This document shows, piece after piece, positions 21,641 through 32,099 of a stretch of 64,000 nucleotides of DNA. A program made the position numbers and the translations under genes. Origin of the DNA: Hyposmocoma kahamanoa (taxonomy: Eukaryota > Arthropoda > Insecta > Lepidoptera > Cosmopterigidae); the NCBI RefSeq assembly GCF_003589595.1, contig NW_020653333.1, positions 2,813,391-2,877,390 of the forward strand, written 5' to 3'. The notes under the pieces are model-generated. The model worked only from the letters and a program-made list of their open reading frames with translations, did not search any database and was not told where the DNA came from. Within the stretch, counting starts at the first letter, position 1; each line of letters opens with the position of its first letter.

Positions 21641-22149
21641 TATTCTCCTAAGGCCCCGTGTGCACCAAAACGTATATGACATGTGAAGTGATTTAGACCC
21701 AGACAATATTATTCCCATGATGACGTAAGCACCCCGTAGTGGTACAATAAAATTAAGAGATCGCATTTACGCTTAGAGCTTTGTATTTTTCATCACACTT
21801 GCACGTAAATAGTATGATAACGTGCATTACAGAACATGGCTGTACTTAGAAGAAAAAAGGCCCGAGAGTTTTATTTGGGGCATTATAGTCAAGTTAGCCT
21901 ACATACAATCATACTAGTTACGTACAAGTGTAATAAAAAACGTTGTATGTTTCACGGGCAGTACAGGAATTACGAACCTCGACTCAGAAAGCCGTCAGTC
22001 TTCGACTTCAAGCTTCTAATAGATTCTCGTTCGTAATTCCTTATTTATCGCCCTTAATATAGAATGTACAATTATACGACCACAGGGTATCTAGAAAAAT
22101 ACGTTTCTCGACCGAAACTGCATACGTGCTTGGACATGAAGCACGTAAT
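21641..22149. other. Unassigned DNA
   Basis: Short ORFs on both strands have no domains. Nothing recognised. Confidence 0.25.
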
Positions 22150-22330
22150 TGATCGCAAAGATCACTACACGGCACGGCACTACCGCTACGCCTGTTACCC
22201 TGAAACATAAAGTTTTCAAGTCTCATGTGCCTATGGTTTAACCAAGATCCTTATGCTCTTCAAAACCGGAACACAGTAATGCTGACGTCGCTGTATCGCG
22301 ACAGAAATATGTAAGGTAAGCAGTGCTGCC
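22150..22330 (-). mobile_element. Family A copy A13, degraded
   Basis: Recognisable parts are gatcgcaaagatcac, actaccgctacgcctgttac, catgtgcctatggtttaacc and accggaacacagtaatgctg. The hairpin right arm is replaced by tcgctgtatcgcgacagaaa. Both ends are missing. Confidence 0.65.
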
Positions 22331-22439
22331 GTCCTTATCATAACTAACGTAATCGATAAAATTGTCCAAATGTTTAAAAATAGCGAAACTGCGATATATA
22401 ATAGCGATTTTAACATATCTGGGATCTGCAAAACAAGAT

Positions 22440-22960
22440 CTAAAACCTCCTCGAATCTGTTTTTTAATATCTTATTTAGTTTCAATTTTATTCTTAAGAA
22501 AAATTATCTTAATTGACATTTTTTAGATGATAAATTTAGATGCCAAAGTAATCAAAACGCCAATGCGTTAGTTAGGACAAGGAGGACAAAGTAATTTCCT
22601 GGACGAGCTATTTTTTTTTTTTAAATATCAAGTGACAGGACGAACAAGTCGTGTGCATGATGGTAAGCGACACGCCTGTCCGTAACAGTTGCACTGCCAC
22701 TCAGAGCTTTAAACGCCTCGAGCTCCTTATTTTATAAGGAGCTCTGCTAGTGTTAGTCTATTGCTACTAAACTTGGTGGTCTTTGGTTTTAAGACATTTA
22801 GAAAAGCTGTCCTGATTTTAAGACTGGAAAGAATCGATCAATGAATGTTCAATGAAATCAAAATGATCTTTCCAAAATGTCTCTTTTTCATACCTACCAA
22901 ACTTAATCATATAATATACTTACGTTAACAATACAAGATACTATTATATCTTTGCTTATG
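22440..22960 (+). repeat. Dispersed repeat shared with 41260-41816, interrupted by family A
   Basis: Shared landmarks in order are atcttatttagtttcaattt, aattgacattttt, caaagtaatttcctggacga, ggagctctgctag...ctactaaacttggtgg and catacctaccaaacttaatc. The family A copy at 22612-22778 sits within it. I do not know the element class. Confidence 0.5.
22612..22778 (-). mobile_element. Family A copy A14, internal deletion
   Basis: The 3' block is intact (ttttttaaatatcaagtgac, ggacgaacaagtcgtgtgca, cactgccactcagagcttta), then it jumps to a gagctccttattttataagg palindrome and ctattgctactaa. Nearly all of the middle is missing. Confidence 0.65.
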
Positions 22961-23177
22961 CACATCGTCGTCGCTGCGCGATGCGCCCTCGTCATTGTAT
23001 TCAAATGATCGACAGGTGACCTGTGCCTCGACGGTTCGCTGAGTGAAAACACCGACCGCTTTATCGATCATGACAGCGTTACGTGATCAGTGGTTGTTTT
23101 CGAGTTATATCAATTCACCAATGCCAGATCTTGTAATTTTTTTCTAAGTTAGTTCTAGTAAAAACGATCATTTCGTA

Positions 23178-23453
23178 TGCGACATGTCCATTCATAACAG
23201 TTGCAGTGCCTAAAGGACACTGTCACTTCGCCTGCCATCCTGGGACTTAGTTGACAAGTTCCATGTGCCTGTAATTTCACCAGCACCCTTCAAAACCGTT
23301 GTATAGAAATAGGTACCTTAAATGTGACGTTTTCAAGTGTAAATTTATTTTACCTATGGAATAAATCATCTTTGACTTTGACTTTGACTTTGACTTTGGT
23401 AATACTTCCCTCTGGACGAACTCTTTCACAAGCTCGACTGCTACTAAAGTCAA
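23178..23453 (-). mobile_element. Family A copy A15, split by a LINE 3' end
   Basis: 23178-23309 carries cataacagttgcagtgccta, gtgcctgtaatttcaccagc and agaaataggta. 23397-23453 carries gtaatacttccctctggacg to tcgactgctactaa. The intervening 87 bp is a LINE tail (see 23310). The hairpin segment is deleted. Confidence 0.7.
23310..23396 (+). mobile_element. LINE 3' terminus with (TTTGAC)4 tail
   Basis: gacgttttcaagtgtaaatt, tattttacctatggaataaa, then TTTGACTTTGACTTTGACTT. It is the same 3' end as at 61385-61500 and, inverted, at 1085 and 50930. Only the last ~87 bp was inserted, an extreme 5' truncation. Confidence 0.7.
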
Positions 23454-23734
23454 CATTTTTGTAAAATAATGTTTTTATTTCAAAAATAAGAAATAAAATC
23501 TGAAATAAGACATATTTTGAATGTTTTATTTTTAATTTTAAATCTGCTTGAGAGGCGGTAGGTCAAACATTAGACTACCACGGCTTTTTTTCAGATCATA
23601 TACTTATGATCAATGGCGAACGCAGTAAAGATCAAACGACATAGCTGCTTTGTGTTTTTTTAAAAAAGAGTGGGTTCTCAATTGTATTTTCTTTGTACGC
23701 GATTACTCTGGGATTTGTCAACCGAGTTTAAAGA

Positions 23735-23872
23735 ACCTTTTATGTCGGGAAGAGGATATTAGCCCCATTTAAGTTTGCGCATAAGTTTCGCGCACTTTCG
23801 GGTAACCGATTTCAATAAAACTTAGCAAATAGATGTAATTCCATGAACTTTTGAGGTCGGTTTTTTATATTA
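23735..23872 (-). repeat. Family C fragment
   Basis: cgcgcactttcgggtaaccg, atttcaataaaacttagcaa, atagatgtaattccatgaac, ttttgaggtcggttttttat: the ACCGACCTC end region in inverse orientation. The other half is lost. Confidence 0.65.
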
Positions 23873-23987
23873 TAATTATGTCACGTTGTATGTCGTCATT
23901 GGTGTACTCACAAAACCTATAATTATTTCGTTGTCAAAATTATACCATGTCATTTACAAAGCGTTCATGGTTGCCGTTTTTAAACTA

Positions 23988-24164
23988 AGGGTCGTATTCT
24001 AGAACTCTACTTAATCTCTACTTAAGCTCAAGTCAGGATTTGAGTATGGTTTAAAGCACTCGAAATCATACCCAAGTCTCTGCCATTAGGGTCGTATTTC
24101 CAGTGCTTGTGTTTCCAGTGCAATCCTGACTTGAGCATTGAGTAGAGTTCTAGAATACGACCCT
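23988..24164. mobile_element. MITE with long inverted ends (GGGTCGTATTCTAGAACTCTAC)
   Basis: Left GGGTCGTATTCTAGAACTCT and right AGAGTTCTAGAATACGACCC are perfect inverted repeats, and a second block GCTCAAGTCAGGATT is also inverted internally. The element is flanked by CTA/TA on both sides, consistent with a TA or TWA target (Tc1/mariner or PIF/Harbinger style); ambiguity at the edge prevents a decision. About 177 bp, no coding. Confidence 0.75.
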
Positions 24165-24280
24165 AGGACTGACTTCTCCGGATCTTTTTAAAGTTTACAA
24201 AAATGGGTTGATCGGCGAGCGTTTGTGTAAATAACCTTAGCTATGTCTACATAGTTACATAGTTATATAGCTGCATAGTT

Positions 24281-24880
24281 TTGTTGTCTACAACATGGTG
24301 CTCCTCAGTCCATCGATCAACCGTCTTAGGAAATTACTGTCGGTCTGTGAACATTATGCTTATGTGCAATTACAGGCGGAAGTACAATGTTGCAAAGATA
24401 AAGCTGATGGTTTTTGTTGCGGGAAAGGGTCCGCAGAGAATCCCCCACGTTTGGTTAAATGGGATGGAATGGGGTTCAAATACCTGGGATAACAAGGGAC
24501 CTTAGCGATGACAACGACAAAGAGAGAGAGAGAGAGGAGGGCTATCTCGATCCGGAGTAACAAGCTCGCCAGAAGACTTGCGAAATGTAGTAAAGAGGTG
24601 AAGTTAACGCTTTTCCAGGCTTATTGCTTATTATTCAAAAGAGCGAGCCTAAGTACTCTAAGAGTGCAATACAATGACGCTTTCCGCATTCTTATAAAGT
24701 TACCACACTGCTGCAGTGCATCGAACATGTTCGTTGAGGAGGCATTACCTGACTTCTTTGCTGTTATCAGGACTCGTATTGATTCCTTTTGGGACAGATT
24801 GCGTTGTTCTGATAACGGCATACTGAAAGATATTTCCGCAGATATGTCTGGTCCAATTTTTAGGTACTAGCGTTCTATCC
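24281..24880 (+). pseudogene. LINE C-terminal ORF region, two frames
   Basis: Frame 1 (24295-24492) gives VCEHYAYVQLQAEVQCCKDK, then PPRLVKWDGMGFKYLG. After a frameshift around 24492-24508 the plus frame continues ERERRAISIRSNKLARRLAK, EEVKLTLFQAYC-like KEVKLTLFQAYC, LRVQYNDAFRILIKLPHCCS and ASNMFVEEALPDFF, down to 24870. This is the region following the RT palm in a non-LTR element. The same family occurs at 59755-60290. The RT catalytic core is not included. Confidence 0.7.
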
Positions 24881-24992
24881 ACCGCGACGCAAACAGGAAA
24901 TAGATTAGACCTGTATGGGTCATACCTTATTACTTTATTTTGTTCTCCTACTATATTTTATTCTTGTACAATATCATTGCTGTTATGTACTT

Positions 24993-25013
24993 GTATATAT
25001 ATATATATATATA
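24993..25013. repeat. (TA)n microsatellite
   Basis: About ten TA units near 24993-25012. Confidence 0.9.
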
Positions 25014-25294
25014 CTTAACAGCAGGCAAGGACATGTAAGTTGGTATAATGAGGTGTGTAAGATGAGGCAACGTTCCATACCACCGGCAGCGGTGCGCGAG
25101 CGCTTGCGTGTCGCGCGCATCCTGATCGCGCCACATCTTTACCCGACCGCGACTAACTTGTCAGTGTTGCCGCTTCTAAACATCAATATCATACACTTTT
25201 TTCACAAATCAGACGATTATTTAAAAAACGAACGTAACTTTTACTTATTTATTAGTAATCGACGTTACACGCACCAGAGAGTAGGTACGACCAG

Positions 25295-25373
25295 TAGGGC
25301 TAACACGACAGAGCGTGACTTGCGTGAGATTATGTCGCTCTCGCGTAAGTCGCACCCTATCGTGTTAGCCCTA
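25295..25373. mobile_element. 79-bp near-perfect inverted repeat
   Basis: The left arm TAGGGCTAACACGA...GTGACTTGCGTGAGA and right arm TCTCGCGTAAGTCGCAC...TCGTGTTAGCCCTA pair over about 35 bp with a few mismatches and a 9-nt loop. It resembles a foldback element or minimal MITE. The 153-codon ORF 24915-25376 ending here is incidental. Confidence 0.7.
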
Positions 25374-25576
25374 TAGATTAGTACTGTAAAGCAAAAATGC
25401 CTGAAGACTCCGGTTTATAGGCTACGAAAAGCCATCAATGAAAACCTATCGTCACCTTTTCGCACCCCTCATGGAAGAATGACGTAAGTGCGCCTTTGGA
25501 TACAGAAAAATAAAAAAAATATATAAAATAGTTATTGTAACTTTATCGATTAATATTTTCGATAAGTACCTATGGT

Positions 25577-25686
25577 AGTGACAGTGTTCCTTAGATTTTT
25601 GCGATTTAAACCTCTAAGTAGAACTGCAACTGCTATGGACGCTTACCACTAGGCGCACGACTTGTTCGTGTCGTCTTAAAAAAATA
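25577..25686 (+). mobile_element. Family A copy A16, 3' third
   Basis: tgacagtgttccttagattt, ttgcgatttaaacctctaag, ctgcaactgctatggac, aggcgcacgacttgttcgtg, ending in an A-run. Confidence 0.7.
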
Positions 25687-25689
25687 ATA

Positions 25690-26137
25690 AAAAATAAAAT
25701 TTTAATCTAATAACTAATATAGGTTAGCAAAATGTATCTCTACAACCGCATTTATTTGCTCATGCAAAGCCCTTTCGTGGGGTGTGTTCAGGGAGTGCCA
25801 TGTATCCACTGCGAATATTACGTTCCTACCACGTATTTCCTAGTCATGTCCTGGGAATTCTACCCTTATATTTCATAATTCTTCACAGTCATTGTGTTCG
25901 TCGTTCGATAGTTAATATTTTTGTGGAATGATAAATTGAAATGTAAATTAATTGCAATAAGTGTTTTTTTCACTTTAGAGCGGCCACTGAACAGCGATAC
26001 AAACGCGATGCAGTCGTTAATCGTCTACCTTTACACACACGTGCCACTTTAAGCAGTGATGCAAACGCGCGACTGCATCGATACAAACTCGCGATTGCAT
26101 CGCTACAATTGTGACTTATAAATAGCAAGTTTTAATT
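25690..26137. other. Unassigned DNA with a short internal repeat
   Basis: Units gcgatacaaacgcgatgcag, cagtgatgcaaacgcgcgac and cgatacaaactcgcgattgc recur between 25994 and 26100. No gene recognised. Confidence 0.35.
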
Positions 26138-26140
26138 ATA

Positions 26141-26432
26141 TAACATCAAGGGACCGGACGAACAAGACGTGATGGTAAGCTACACGACTGTCCATAACAG
26201 TTGCAGTGCCACTCAGAGCTTTAAATTGCAAAGATCTGAGGGGCACTACCACTGCGCCCGTCACAATGAGACATAAGTTGACAAGTCCCATGTGCCTGTA
26301 ATTCCACCAGCACCCTTACCCTTGGACACCGGAACACAATAATGCTGACATTACTGCTTGGCGGAAGAAATATGTAAGGTGGCAGTATTACCCTGGACGA
26401 ACTCTTTCACAAGGAGCTCTACTGCTATTAAA
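26141..26432 (-). mobile_element. Family A copy A17 with 7-bp target duplication
   Basis: Near-complete copy from taacatcaagggaccggacg to ggagctctactgctatta with an intact hairpin relative (aatgctgacattactg). AATTATA flanks it on both sides (26134-26140 and 26433-26439), which supports insertion as a discrete unit with these ends. A short deletion lies in the acaagacgtgatggtaagct region. Confidence 0.85.
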
Positions 26433-26775
26433 AATTATAGCGATGCAATGTCTTACCACTAATATTATTTTTTTACATGAAAACCTCCAAAAAGAAAGAA
26501 ACCACAAAAAGAAAAACAAAATGTACTCAAAACATTCTAACGCCAAACATAAATAAATAATTACAAAACAACATCACGAACAAACAAAAAATTAAATTAA
26601 AACGCAAACTGACATTTATTTTAATAAAAACCCCCATCACACCTGATGGTAAGTGACGACGAGGTCGACGATGTTGCATGCACGCCTAAGTGATGCATGC
26701 TATTCACTATTCTGTAGGCCATTCACTCTCGCCCTGAAATGGTCGAAGTTATGATATTGCTATAAATAAGTAATT

Positions 26776-27071
26776 GTTAGCTCCTTGTGAGTTAGAGTTC
26801 GTCCAGGGAATGACTGTCACCTTACCTATTTCTGCTGTCAAACAGTAATATAAGCATTACTGCGTTCCGGTGTTGAAGGGTGCGGGCGTTCGTGAAATTA
26901 CAGGCATGAAGACTTGTCAACTTTAGTCTCATCACCTTGAGATGCAGTGACAGTGTCCCTCGAATGATTACAATTTAAACTTTGGAGTGGCACTGCAACT
27001 GCTATGGACAGGAGTGTCGTTTACCATGAGGCGCACAACTTGTTCGTCCTGTTACTTGGCATCATAAAAAA
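26776..27071 (+). mobile_element. Family A copy A18, near full length
   Basis: Begins taattgttagctccttgtga, includes agagttcgtccagggaatga, cagtaatataagcattactg and ends cttggcatcataaaaaatat. It forms an inverted pair with A17, 344 bp apart. Confidence 0.8.
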
Positions 27072-27657
27072 TATACCAATATCAAGCAACTAATATACTC
27101 ACAAAAAAGGTATTGTTTTAACATGAATACTTGATATGATCACATTAAAGAAGAAAGTTCCCAAGTAATTTTCCTTATTAGATAAGACCTTGAAGGTCAA
27201 GGTGATCTTATATACAATTTGAATATCTATCACACAAAATCAGCAACTTTGTCGGAAATAAATGAAAAAGCTAGCAACACCACCTCGGAGCAACGAGCTC
27301 ACAAATCAGCTAAACCGATGGCCCGGTTGCCGGACAGCGCGCGTTACGAAAATAGCTCGTTTTTTTCTCGCATTTCGTGATCAATGGAATCCAGTGTTGC
27401 CACACATATTCGTGATTCGTGCTGATTCGTTCACTATTATCAACTCCGATATATTATGTTGCGTGTATCTTGTTATTTGTCATTTTGAATAATACCCGCT
27501 GATGTCTTGTTAGGTGCCTACGTATCCTATAATCTGTATCGGTTTGTTTGTACAGATAAAAAAATTATTGACTTAACGTTTCATTAATAAAAAACCTTGT
27601 AGTGTAGTTGATTTTGACTTATCTTCCAAATTCAACTTCAACTTCAACTAAGAACCT
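27072..27657. other. Unassigned DNA
   Basis: No gene recognised. The 76-codon ORF at 27262-27492 has no identifiable domain. Confidence 0.3.
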
Positions 27658-27815
27658 AGCTGCTGCAGTGCCATTCAGAACTTTAAGTCGCAAAGATCTT
27701 ATGGGCACTGCCGCTGCACCCGTCGCCCTGAAACATAAGTTGACAAGTCCCATACGTACTCATGTGTACTTCAACGGACGATCTCTTTCACAATGACGTC
27801 TACTGTTTTACTACA
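27658..27815 (-). mobile_element. Family A copy A19, middle deleted
   Basis: tgcagtgccattcagaactt through aagttgacaagtcccata, then jumps to tcaacggacgatctctttca and gacgtctactg. The hairpin and gcaccctt segments are gone. Confidence 0.65.
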
Positions 27816-27839
27816 ATGATATTCATAAATTTTTTTGTG

Positions 27840-28020
27840 AAATTATTCCACTAGTTTGTTATAATTATTAATACAAAGATCAACACAAACAAAAATTCCT
27901 TTGCTCTGACAGGATCGAAACGAATTTCGAAAAAAAAAATACGATTTTCTCTATGCGCTTGTGACAGAACTTTGTTTTTTGTTTTAACGACTTTTTGCCG
28001 TAAGCGCATTCGCGCACTGC
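27840..28020 (-). mobile_element. SINE family B copy, tail to middle
   Basis: tagtttgttataattattaa with tacaaagatcaacac, then aggatcgaaacgaatttcg and tttgttttaacgactttttg + ccgtaagcgca repeat the arrangement at 7190-7445 (minus). The tRNA-like head is nearly absent. Confidence 0.5.
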
Positions 28021-28126
28021 ATCTGATTCATATTCGTCCCGAATTTGAGACTATATAAATCTAGAAAAGTCGGACCCATTTCGGATGTCGCTTGTGCACT
28101 AAGAGATAAAATTATTCCTGTAATAT

Positions 28127-28344
28127 CATTGACTTACAAATAAATGGACGACGGGTCTAATACAAAAACCACGAAAAAAATATCCCAAGTCAACCTATTC
28201 GAAATTTAAATTGTAATGTCATCGCAGTATCGCGCTGTCAGTAGAACAAATGAAGACTGTCGCGCTCTGTATACTATTTTAGCGCCTTACAAGTGCGGAC
28301 ACTTTTTAGCGCGGACCCGACGTCCATATAATTGTAAGTCAATG
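28127..28344. mobile_element. hAT-type MITE, 218 bp, perfect 8-bp target duplication
   Basis: Ends CATTGACTTACAA (28127-28139) and its exact reverse complement (28332-28344), with looser pairing to about 24 bp. TGTAATAT flanks both sides (28119-28126 and 28345-28352). Internal landmarks are gacgggtctaatacaaaaac and cgcggacccgacgtccatat. A longer copy of the same family is at 41817-42102. Non-coding. Confidence 0.9.
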
Positions 28345-28467
28345 TGTAATATTCTCGGATTCGGAACTGATATGGATCGGCCGTAGTGTGCAAATGCTCT
28401 AACGCCACCTGTGAATGATATGTGTTTTTTTTCTTAATACCTAAGAACTGAACCCGCGCAGTTCCCT

Positions 28468-28509
28468 TACTATGTAGGTGGTACTATGTAGGTGGTACTA
28501 CGTAGGTGG
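28468..28509. repeat. Three tandem 14-bp repeats
   Basis: Unit TACTATGTAGGTGG repeated three times, the last with one change (TACTACGTAGGTGG). Confidence 0.85.
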
Positions 28510-28697
28510 GTTGCAAAGGTTTCGGTCAAAATTATTGCGAATTGTACCCTACGCCATTCATATAACATTTCTAGGCAGTTTTAACTTTAAAGTTTAAGAT
28601 CAGGGTTTCTTAACCTGTGATTGGGTCCGTGTAATAAACGCCGGGATCCATAACGAGCCTACCTAACATAATATTTCATTAGTATAAAAATTGGTTT

Positions 28698-28906
28698 AAA
28701 AAAGGAGGAGGTTTTCGATTCGACGTTTCTTTTTTTTTCGTATGTATGTTACGCGATAACGCGTTTGTGAACCGATTTTGATGATTCTTTTTTTATTGGA
28801 AAGAGGGTAACTCAGCAGTATTCCCATTTAAATTTGAAGAAAAGATGGCCGGAAAGGTGGGAATTTAGGGAAAGAATTGAGACTTTTGAGGTCGGTTTTT
28901 TAGTAC
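28698..28906 (-). repeat. Family C copy
   Basis: Reads aaaaaaggaggaggttttcg, attcgacgtttc, atgttacgcgataacg, gtgaaccgattttgatgatt, attggaaagagggtaactca, atttaaatttgaagaaaaga to acttttgaggtcggtttttt. The central cggtttcgcgcactttccgg block is missing here but appears separately at 29068. Confidence 0.75.
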
Positions 28907-29067
28907 TCTGTACTGAGATTATTCAATTATTTCTTCTTTCCTATTTATTTCTTCGACGCGGTAGGAGTTAAACCCACGACCATGCTGCACTGTAGCATTG
29001 CTGTTACCAACTGAGCCATAGGTCAAGTTACCGAGCTGTCGAAATTCTCCTATATGTTATTGTTGTA
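28907..29067 (-). mobile_element. tRNA-like head joined to family C
   Basis: On the minus strand the sequence ggtaacttgacctatggctc, AGTTGGTAACAGCAATGC (A box) and TCGTGGGTTTAACTCC (degenerate B box) forms a tRNA-like unit, followed by a linker ending aatctcagtacagagtacta directly before the family C end. The same head occurs at 48545-48630 in the same arrangement. Cloverleaf pairing is incomplete. Confidence 0.55.
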
Positions 29068-29153
29068 GATCTTCGCGCACTTTCCGGTAACCGATTTCAA
29101 TACAACTTGGCTAACAGATGTAATTCAACGAAATTTTGAAGTCGGTTCTTTTT
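29068..29153 (-). repeat. Family C end fragment
   Basis: cgcgcactttccggtaaccg, atttcaatacaacttggcta, acagatgtaattcaacgaaa, ttttgaagtcggttc. It lies on the far side of the tRNA-like unit at 28907-29067 from the larger copy. Confidence 0.65.
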
Positions 29154-30029
29154 GTAGAGATTATTACTAATTTTCGAACCCTTTGACGGCTATCCATTAT
29201 AGGAGCGAGCGAAACGCGTGTTAATGTAACCCGCGAGCCTTTCTTATTTTATTTATTATTAACAATTTTGAAGAATACTTATTAATCTAAACCTGGCGGC
29301 ACAACAAAAACCTGCGTAGGATCCATATACCGCAACAAATTCTTCGTAATCTTTTCAGAAATGGCCCGTGGTCTCTTTGAAATTTTGAGAGGTTCCATGA
29401 CTAGATAAAAGGTTAAGAAACCCTAGTTTGTGTAACTAAGTACCTATGTATATTGTGTATATATTTCGTTCAGTTATTGGATGTATTGCAATAAAAAGTA
29501 CATTACTTACAAGACAACTGTAGAGTTGAAAAACATAATTCGAAAACTTATTTTTATTAAAAACATTCCAAAACAGTTATTTCTTTTCGAATGATTTCAA
29601 ATGAATTCAAATAATTCGCTCATCATTCGTCATCGTCACGGTGTGGCGTCGAGACCGAAACTCGTGCTCGCAATAAGCCCGTAATAGCGGTTTATTGCAC
29701 CATTACCACTCACACTAGTGCGCTAGAGTTGCCCCTTTTGAATAAACAATGTCAATTTTTGTAATAACCACCAAATTTGCACCAAATAAATACAACAGAA
29801 ATATTAATTGATGAGAAAAGTGAGCAAATGTGAACTTATCTCTAAAAGAGATCTCTTCCTGGCAACCCAAGGCAGTGAGAGCTAAGGTTATAAGCGGGCA
29901 ACAGCGTGCAAGAGAGAAAGAGAGAGAAATATAATAAACTACCTAAATAAAAAACAATAAGCTATTTCAGCCTACACACTACCTCTACCATCGCCCATTA
30001 AGATGTACACATTATAGAAATCCTATTAT
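29154..30029. other. Unassigned AT-rich DNA
   Basis: No gene or repeat recognised apart from a short purine tract agagagaaagagagagaaat near 29910. Confidence 0.3.
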
Positions 30030-30370
30030 AATAATAATAATGTTATGCTACTGCCTATTTCAACCCTTTGGAGTTATCTGTACAAAATTGTGTCCAATAA
30101 ATTAATATACTGTCTAGGAAGCCCAAGGGTCTGCAGCTACCTCGCCCAACTTGTTAACGTAGCAATACAAAGAGGGAACGCTGCCAGCTTCTTGGGCACC
30201 TTGCCGCGGGGAGTTATTAATTTTTTATATAATTTAAATAATAATAGCAATTAATTATTTATATAATTTAAATCTAGTTTTACTTTCAGGTATTTAAGCT
30301 TTTATTGTATCAATGTATTTTAACTTATTGTCTAATAAAAAAATTTTAGCTATAATGTGATGATAGAATT
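30030..30370 (+). pseudogene. LINE C-terminus and 3' end (AIQRGNAAS lineage)
   Basis: Across 30040-30210 frames read CLGSPR, YLAQLVNVAIQRGNAASFLG and TLPRG, the hallmark C-terminus of a LINE lineage (VETLGPWGPGA ... LAQR-AIQRGNAASILGTLP) also seen at 39240, 47110 and, inverted, 53925. The 3' UTR with atttaagcttttattgtatc and taataaa follows to about 30360. The upstream ORF is missing. Confidence 0.7.
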
Positions 30371-30524
30371 ACCACCAATTACCCGGCCGTAAACTAGGAA
30401 ATTCTCTGTGCTATGAGTACCAGAGCAAAGGAATTAATTCACTAAGGGGAACACGCAGGGAACACCAGGAACACGCAGATCAGAACCGGGACATCTTCAT
30501 CCAGCGCCCACATTGCAAACCAAC

Positions 30525-30670
30525 GGACAATACCTATAACCAGCATCTTGGGCACCTTGCCGCGGGGATCCAATTGTATTCATATAATTTAAATATCCTG
30601 GTTTTACTGTCTAGTATTTAAGCTTTTATTGTACGTTACCTGTACATTATCAAAATAAAAAGTAATACGT
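30525..30670 (+). mobile_element. Second 3' end of the same LINE lineage
   Basis: accagcatcttgggcacctt, gccgcggggatccaattgta, ttcatataatttaaatatcc and gtatttaagcttttattgta repeat the end of the copy at 30030. The two ends are separated by about 155 bp of other sequence. Confidence 0.65.
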
Positions 30671-30704
30671 CGTTTACTATAGTACAGCATATATATATTT
30701 CTAC

Positions 30705-30895
30705 ATATGCCTCCGTAGCCGAACGGTTACCATGCTGGTCTGCCTTGGAGAGTTCGATTCCCGGACCCGGAGAAATATTTGTATTCTCTCATGAGTTTGG
30801 GTGTAATTTGTGGTGCTCTATGTGTGTGTCTATACCTCGTGAGTGTTATAGGGTTTCCCTAATACGGAGGGTGTAATTCGTCTAATTATAATATA
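30705..30895 (+). mobile_element. tRNA-headed SINE (family E)
   Basis: The head has TAGCCGAACGGTTACCATGC (A-box region) and GAGTTCGATTCCCGG (B box), and short CTCCG/CGGAG ends can pair as a partial acceptor stem. The T stem is broken, arguing against a working tRNA. The body gagtttgggtgtaatttgtg ... gggtttccctaatacgg matches 2790 and 19869. Confidence 0.7.
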
Positions 30896-31290
30896 TTTTT
30901 TTACAAGAAAATCCATCAACATTCTGATTATGAACAACACTTGTAACACTGCGAATTTAAAACCTCGTATACAATAATTCTACAATCAACAACTCTAGTT
31001 AACTAGTGCTGCGATTCACGCTAGAGTAATGCGGAAAGCGATAGTGTGCTCTGAACAGATTATTATATTTAATCTGATGCTTTTCTCTGCAGTTGGCGTT
31101 CAGTCTACTCTCTTTTATTATTATGAATATAAATAACAAAGAGATATAAAAATGTAATAAAGTTTTTTTTAATTGTTTTGTTATCATCAAACATCGGAAT
31201 ACGCAGAATGGATCCACCCTCTGAAACTCCAGAATTATTAAAAATAAAAGGCAAAAATCGAAACAAAATGGTTTTATCGTTTCCTTTTTT
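30896..31290. other. Unassigned AT-rich DNA
   Basis: Overlapping short ORFs on both strands have no recognisable domains. Confidence 0.25.
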
Positions 31291-31424
31291 CATGATACCA
31301 AATGACAGGACCATCAATTTGTATGCTACTCAGAGCTTTAATTCACGAAGATCTGAGGGGCGCTGCCACTGCGCCGGTCACCCTAAAACATAAGTTGATT
31401 AGTCCCATTTGCTTGTAACTTGCC
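31291..31424 (-). mobile_element. Family A copy A20, 3' half
   Basis: catgataccaaatgacagga, then a deletion, then gctactcagagctttaattc, gatctgaggggcgctgccac and cataagttgattagtcccat. The hairpin and 5' end are absent. Confidence 0.7.
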
Positions 31425-31544
31425 AGGTCTCATACGAGGGAATTCCTATGAGTACCGGAGCAGCGGAATTCTGGGGAACTTCCCAAAACACCCACTTATA
31501 GACGACTCGGAATTAGCGGAGGTGAAGCTGCAGAGCCTTGAACC

Positions 31545-31875
31545 ACCATCATCATCATCATATCAGCCGGAAGACGTCCACTGCTGAACATAGGCCTCCC
31601 CAAAGATTTCCAGACTAGCCGATCGGTCGCGACGTGCACCCATCGGTTACCCGCCGCCCTTACCAGGTCATCCGTCTATCTAGCAGGGGCCGTCCCACTG
31701 AACGCCATCCGGTTCGTGATCTCCATTCGAGAACCTTTCTGCCCCAACGGCCGTCAGTTCTGCGAGCTATGTGCCCTGCCCACTGCCACTTCTACTTGCT
31801 AATCCTTTGAGCTATGTTGGTGACTTTCGTTCTTTTACGGATCTCCTAATTCCTGATTCGATCACGTAAAGAAGC
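31545..31875 (-). pseudogene. LINE C-terminus (AGHIARR-type)
   Basis: The minus strand reads RISKWKWQWAGHIARRTDGR, then WGRKVLEWRSRTGWRSVGRP, LDRRMTWRAAGNRWVHVATD, then SLGRPMFSSG. These are the final residues of an RTE/CR1-like LINE polyprotein (W-GH-R ... GRP ... D ... AG-W ... A-DR signature). The reading is open over about 100 codons but the upstream RT is missing. A CATCATCATCATC stretch at 31550-31560 is the 3' tail. Confidence 0.75.
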
Positions 31876-31904
31876 TCTACGAGGCTTGAACACCGCCGTA
31901 CAGT

Positions 31905-32075
31905 TGCCTGAATATCGGTATTTTATAGGATATATCACGGTGCGAATGATGAAATTACTTGATTCCATTCGCGTTTCCATCACCGGGGTACTAGGCGTAG
32001 GTTTGGGTTCCACTACTATGTTATGGATATTCCAAAGATTCGCACCAAGCGTTACGCTTCCACATTTATAGAACC
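31905..32075 (+). pseudogene. Possible LINE C-terminal fragment
   Basis: A short plus frame near 32022-32074 reads MDIPKIRTKRYASTFI, reminiscent of the post-RT region preceding R-E-WN-LP in Jockey LINEs. The fragment is short and alone. Confidence 0.35.
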
Positions 32076-32099
32076 AATTTAGAAAAGTTATTTTCCCAA

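Noticed and set aside
24915..25376. 153-codon plus ORF
   Set aside because: It crosses a (TA)n microsatellite and ends in the foldback at 25295-25373. The residues show no domain.
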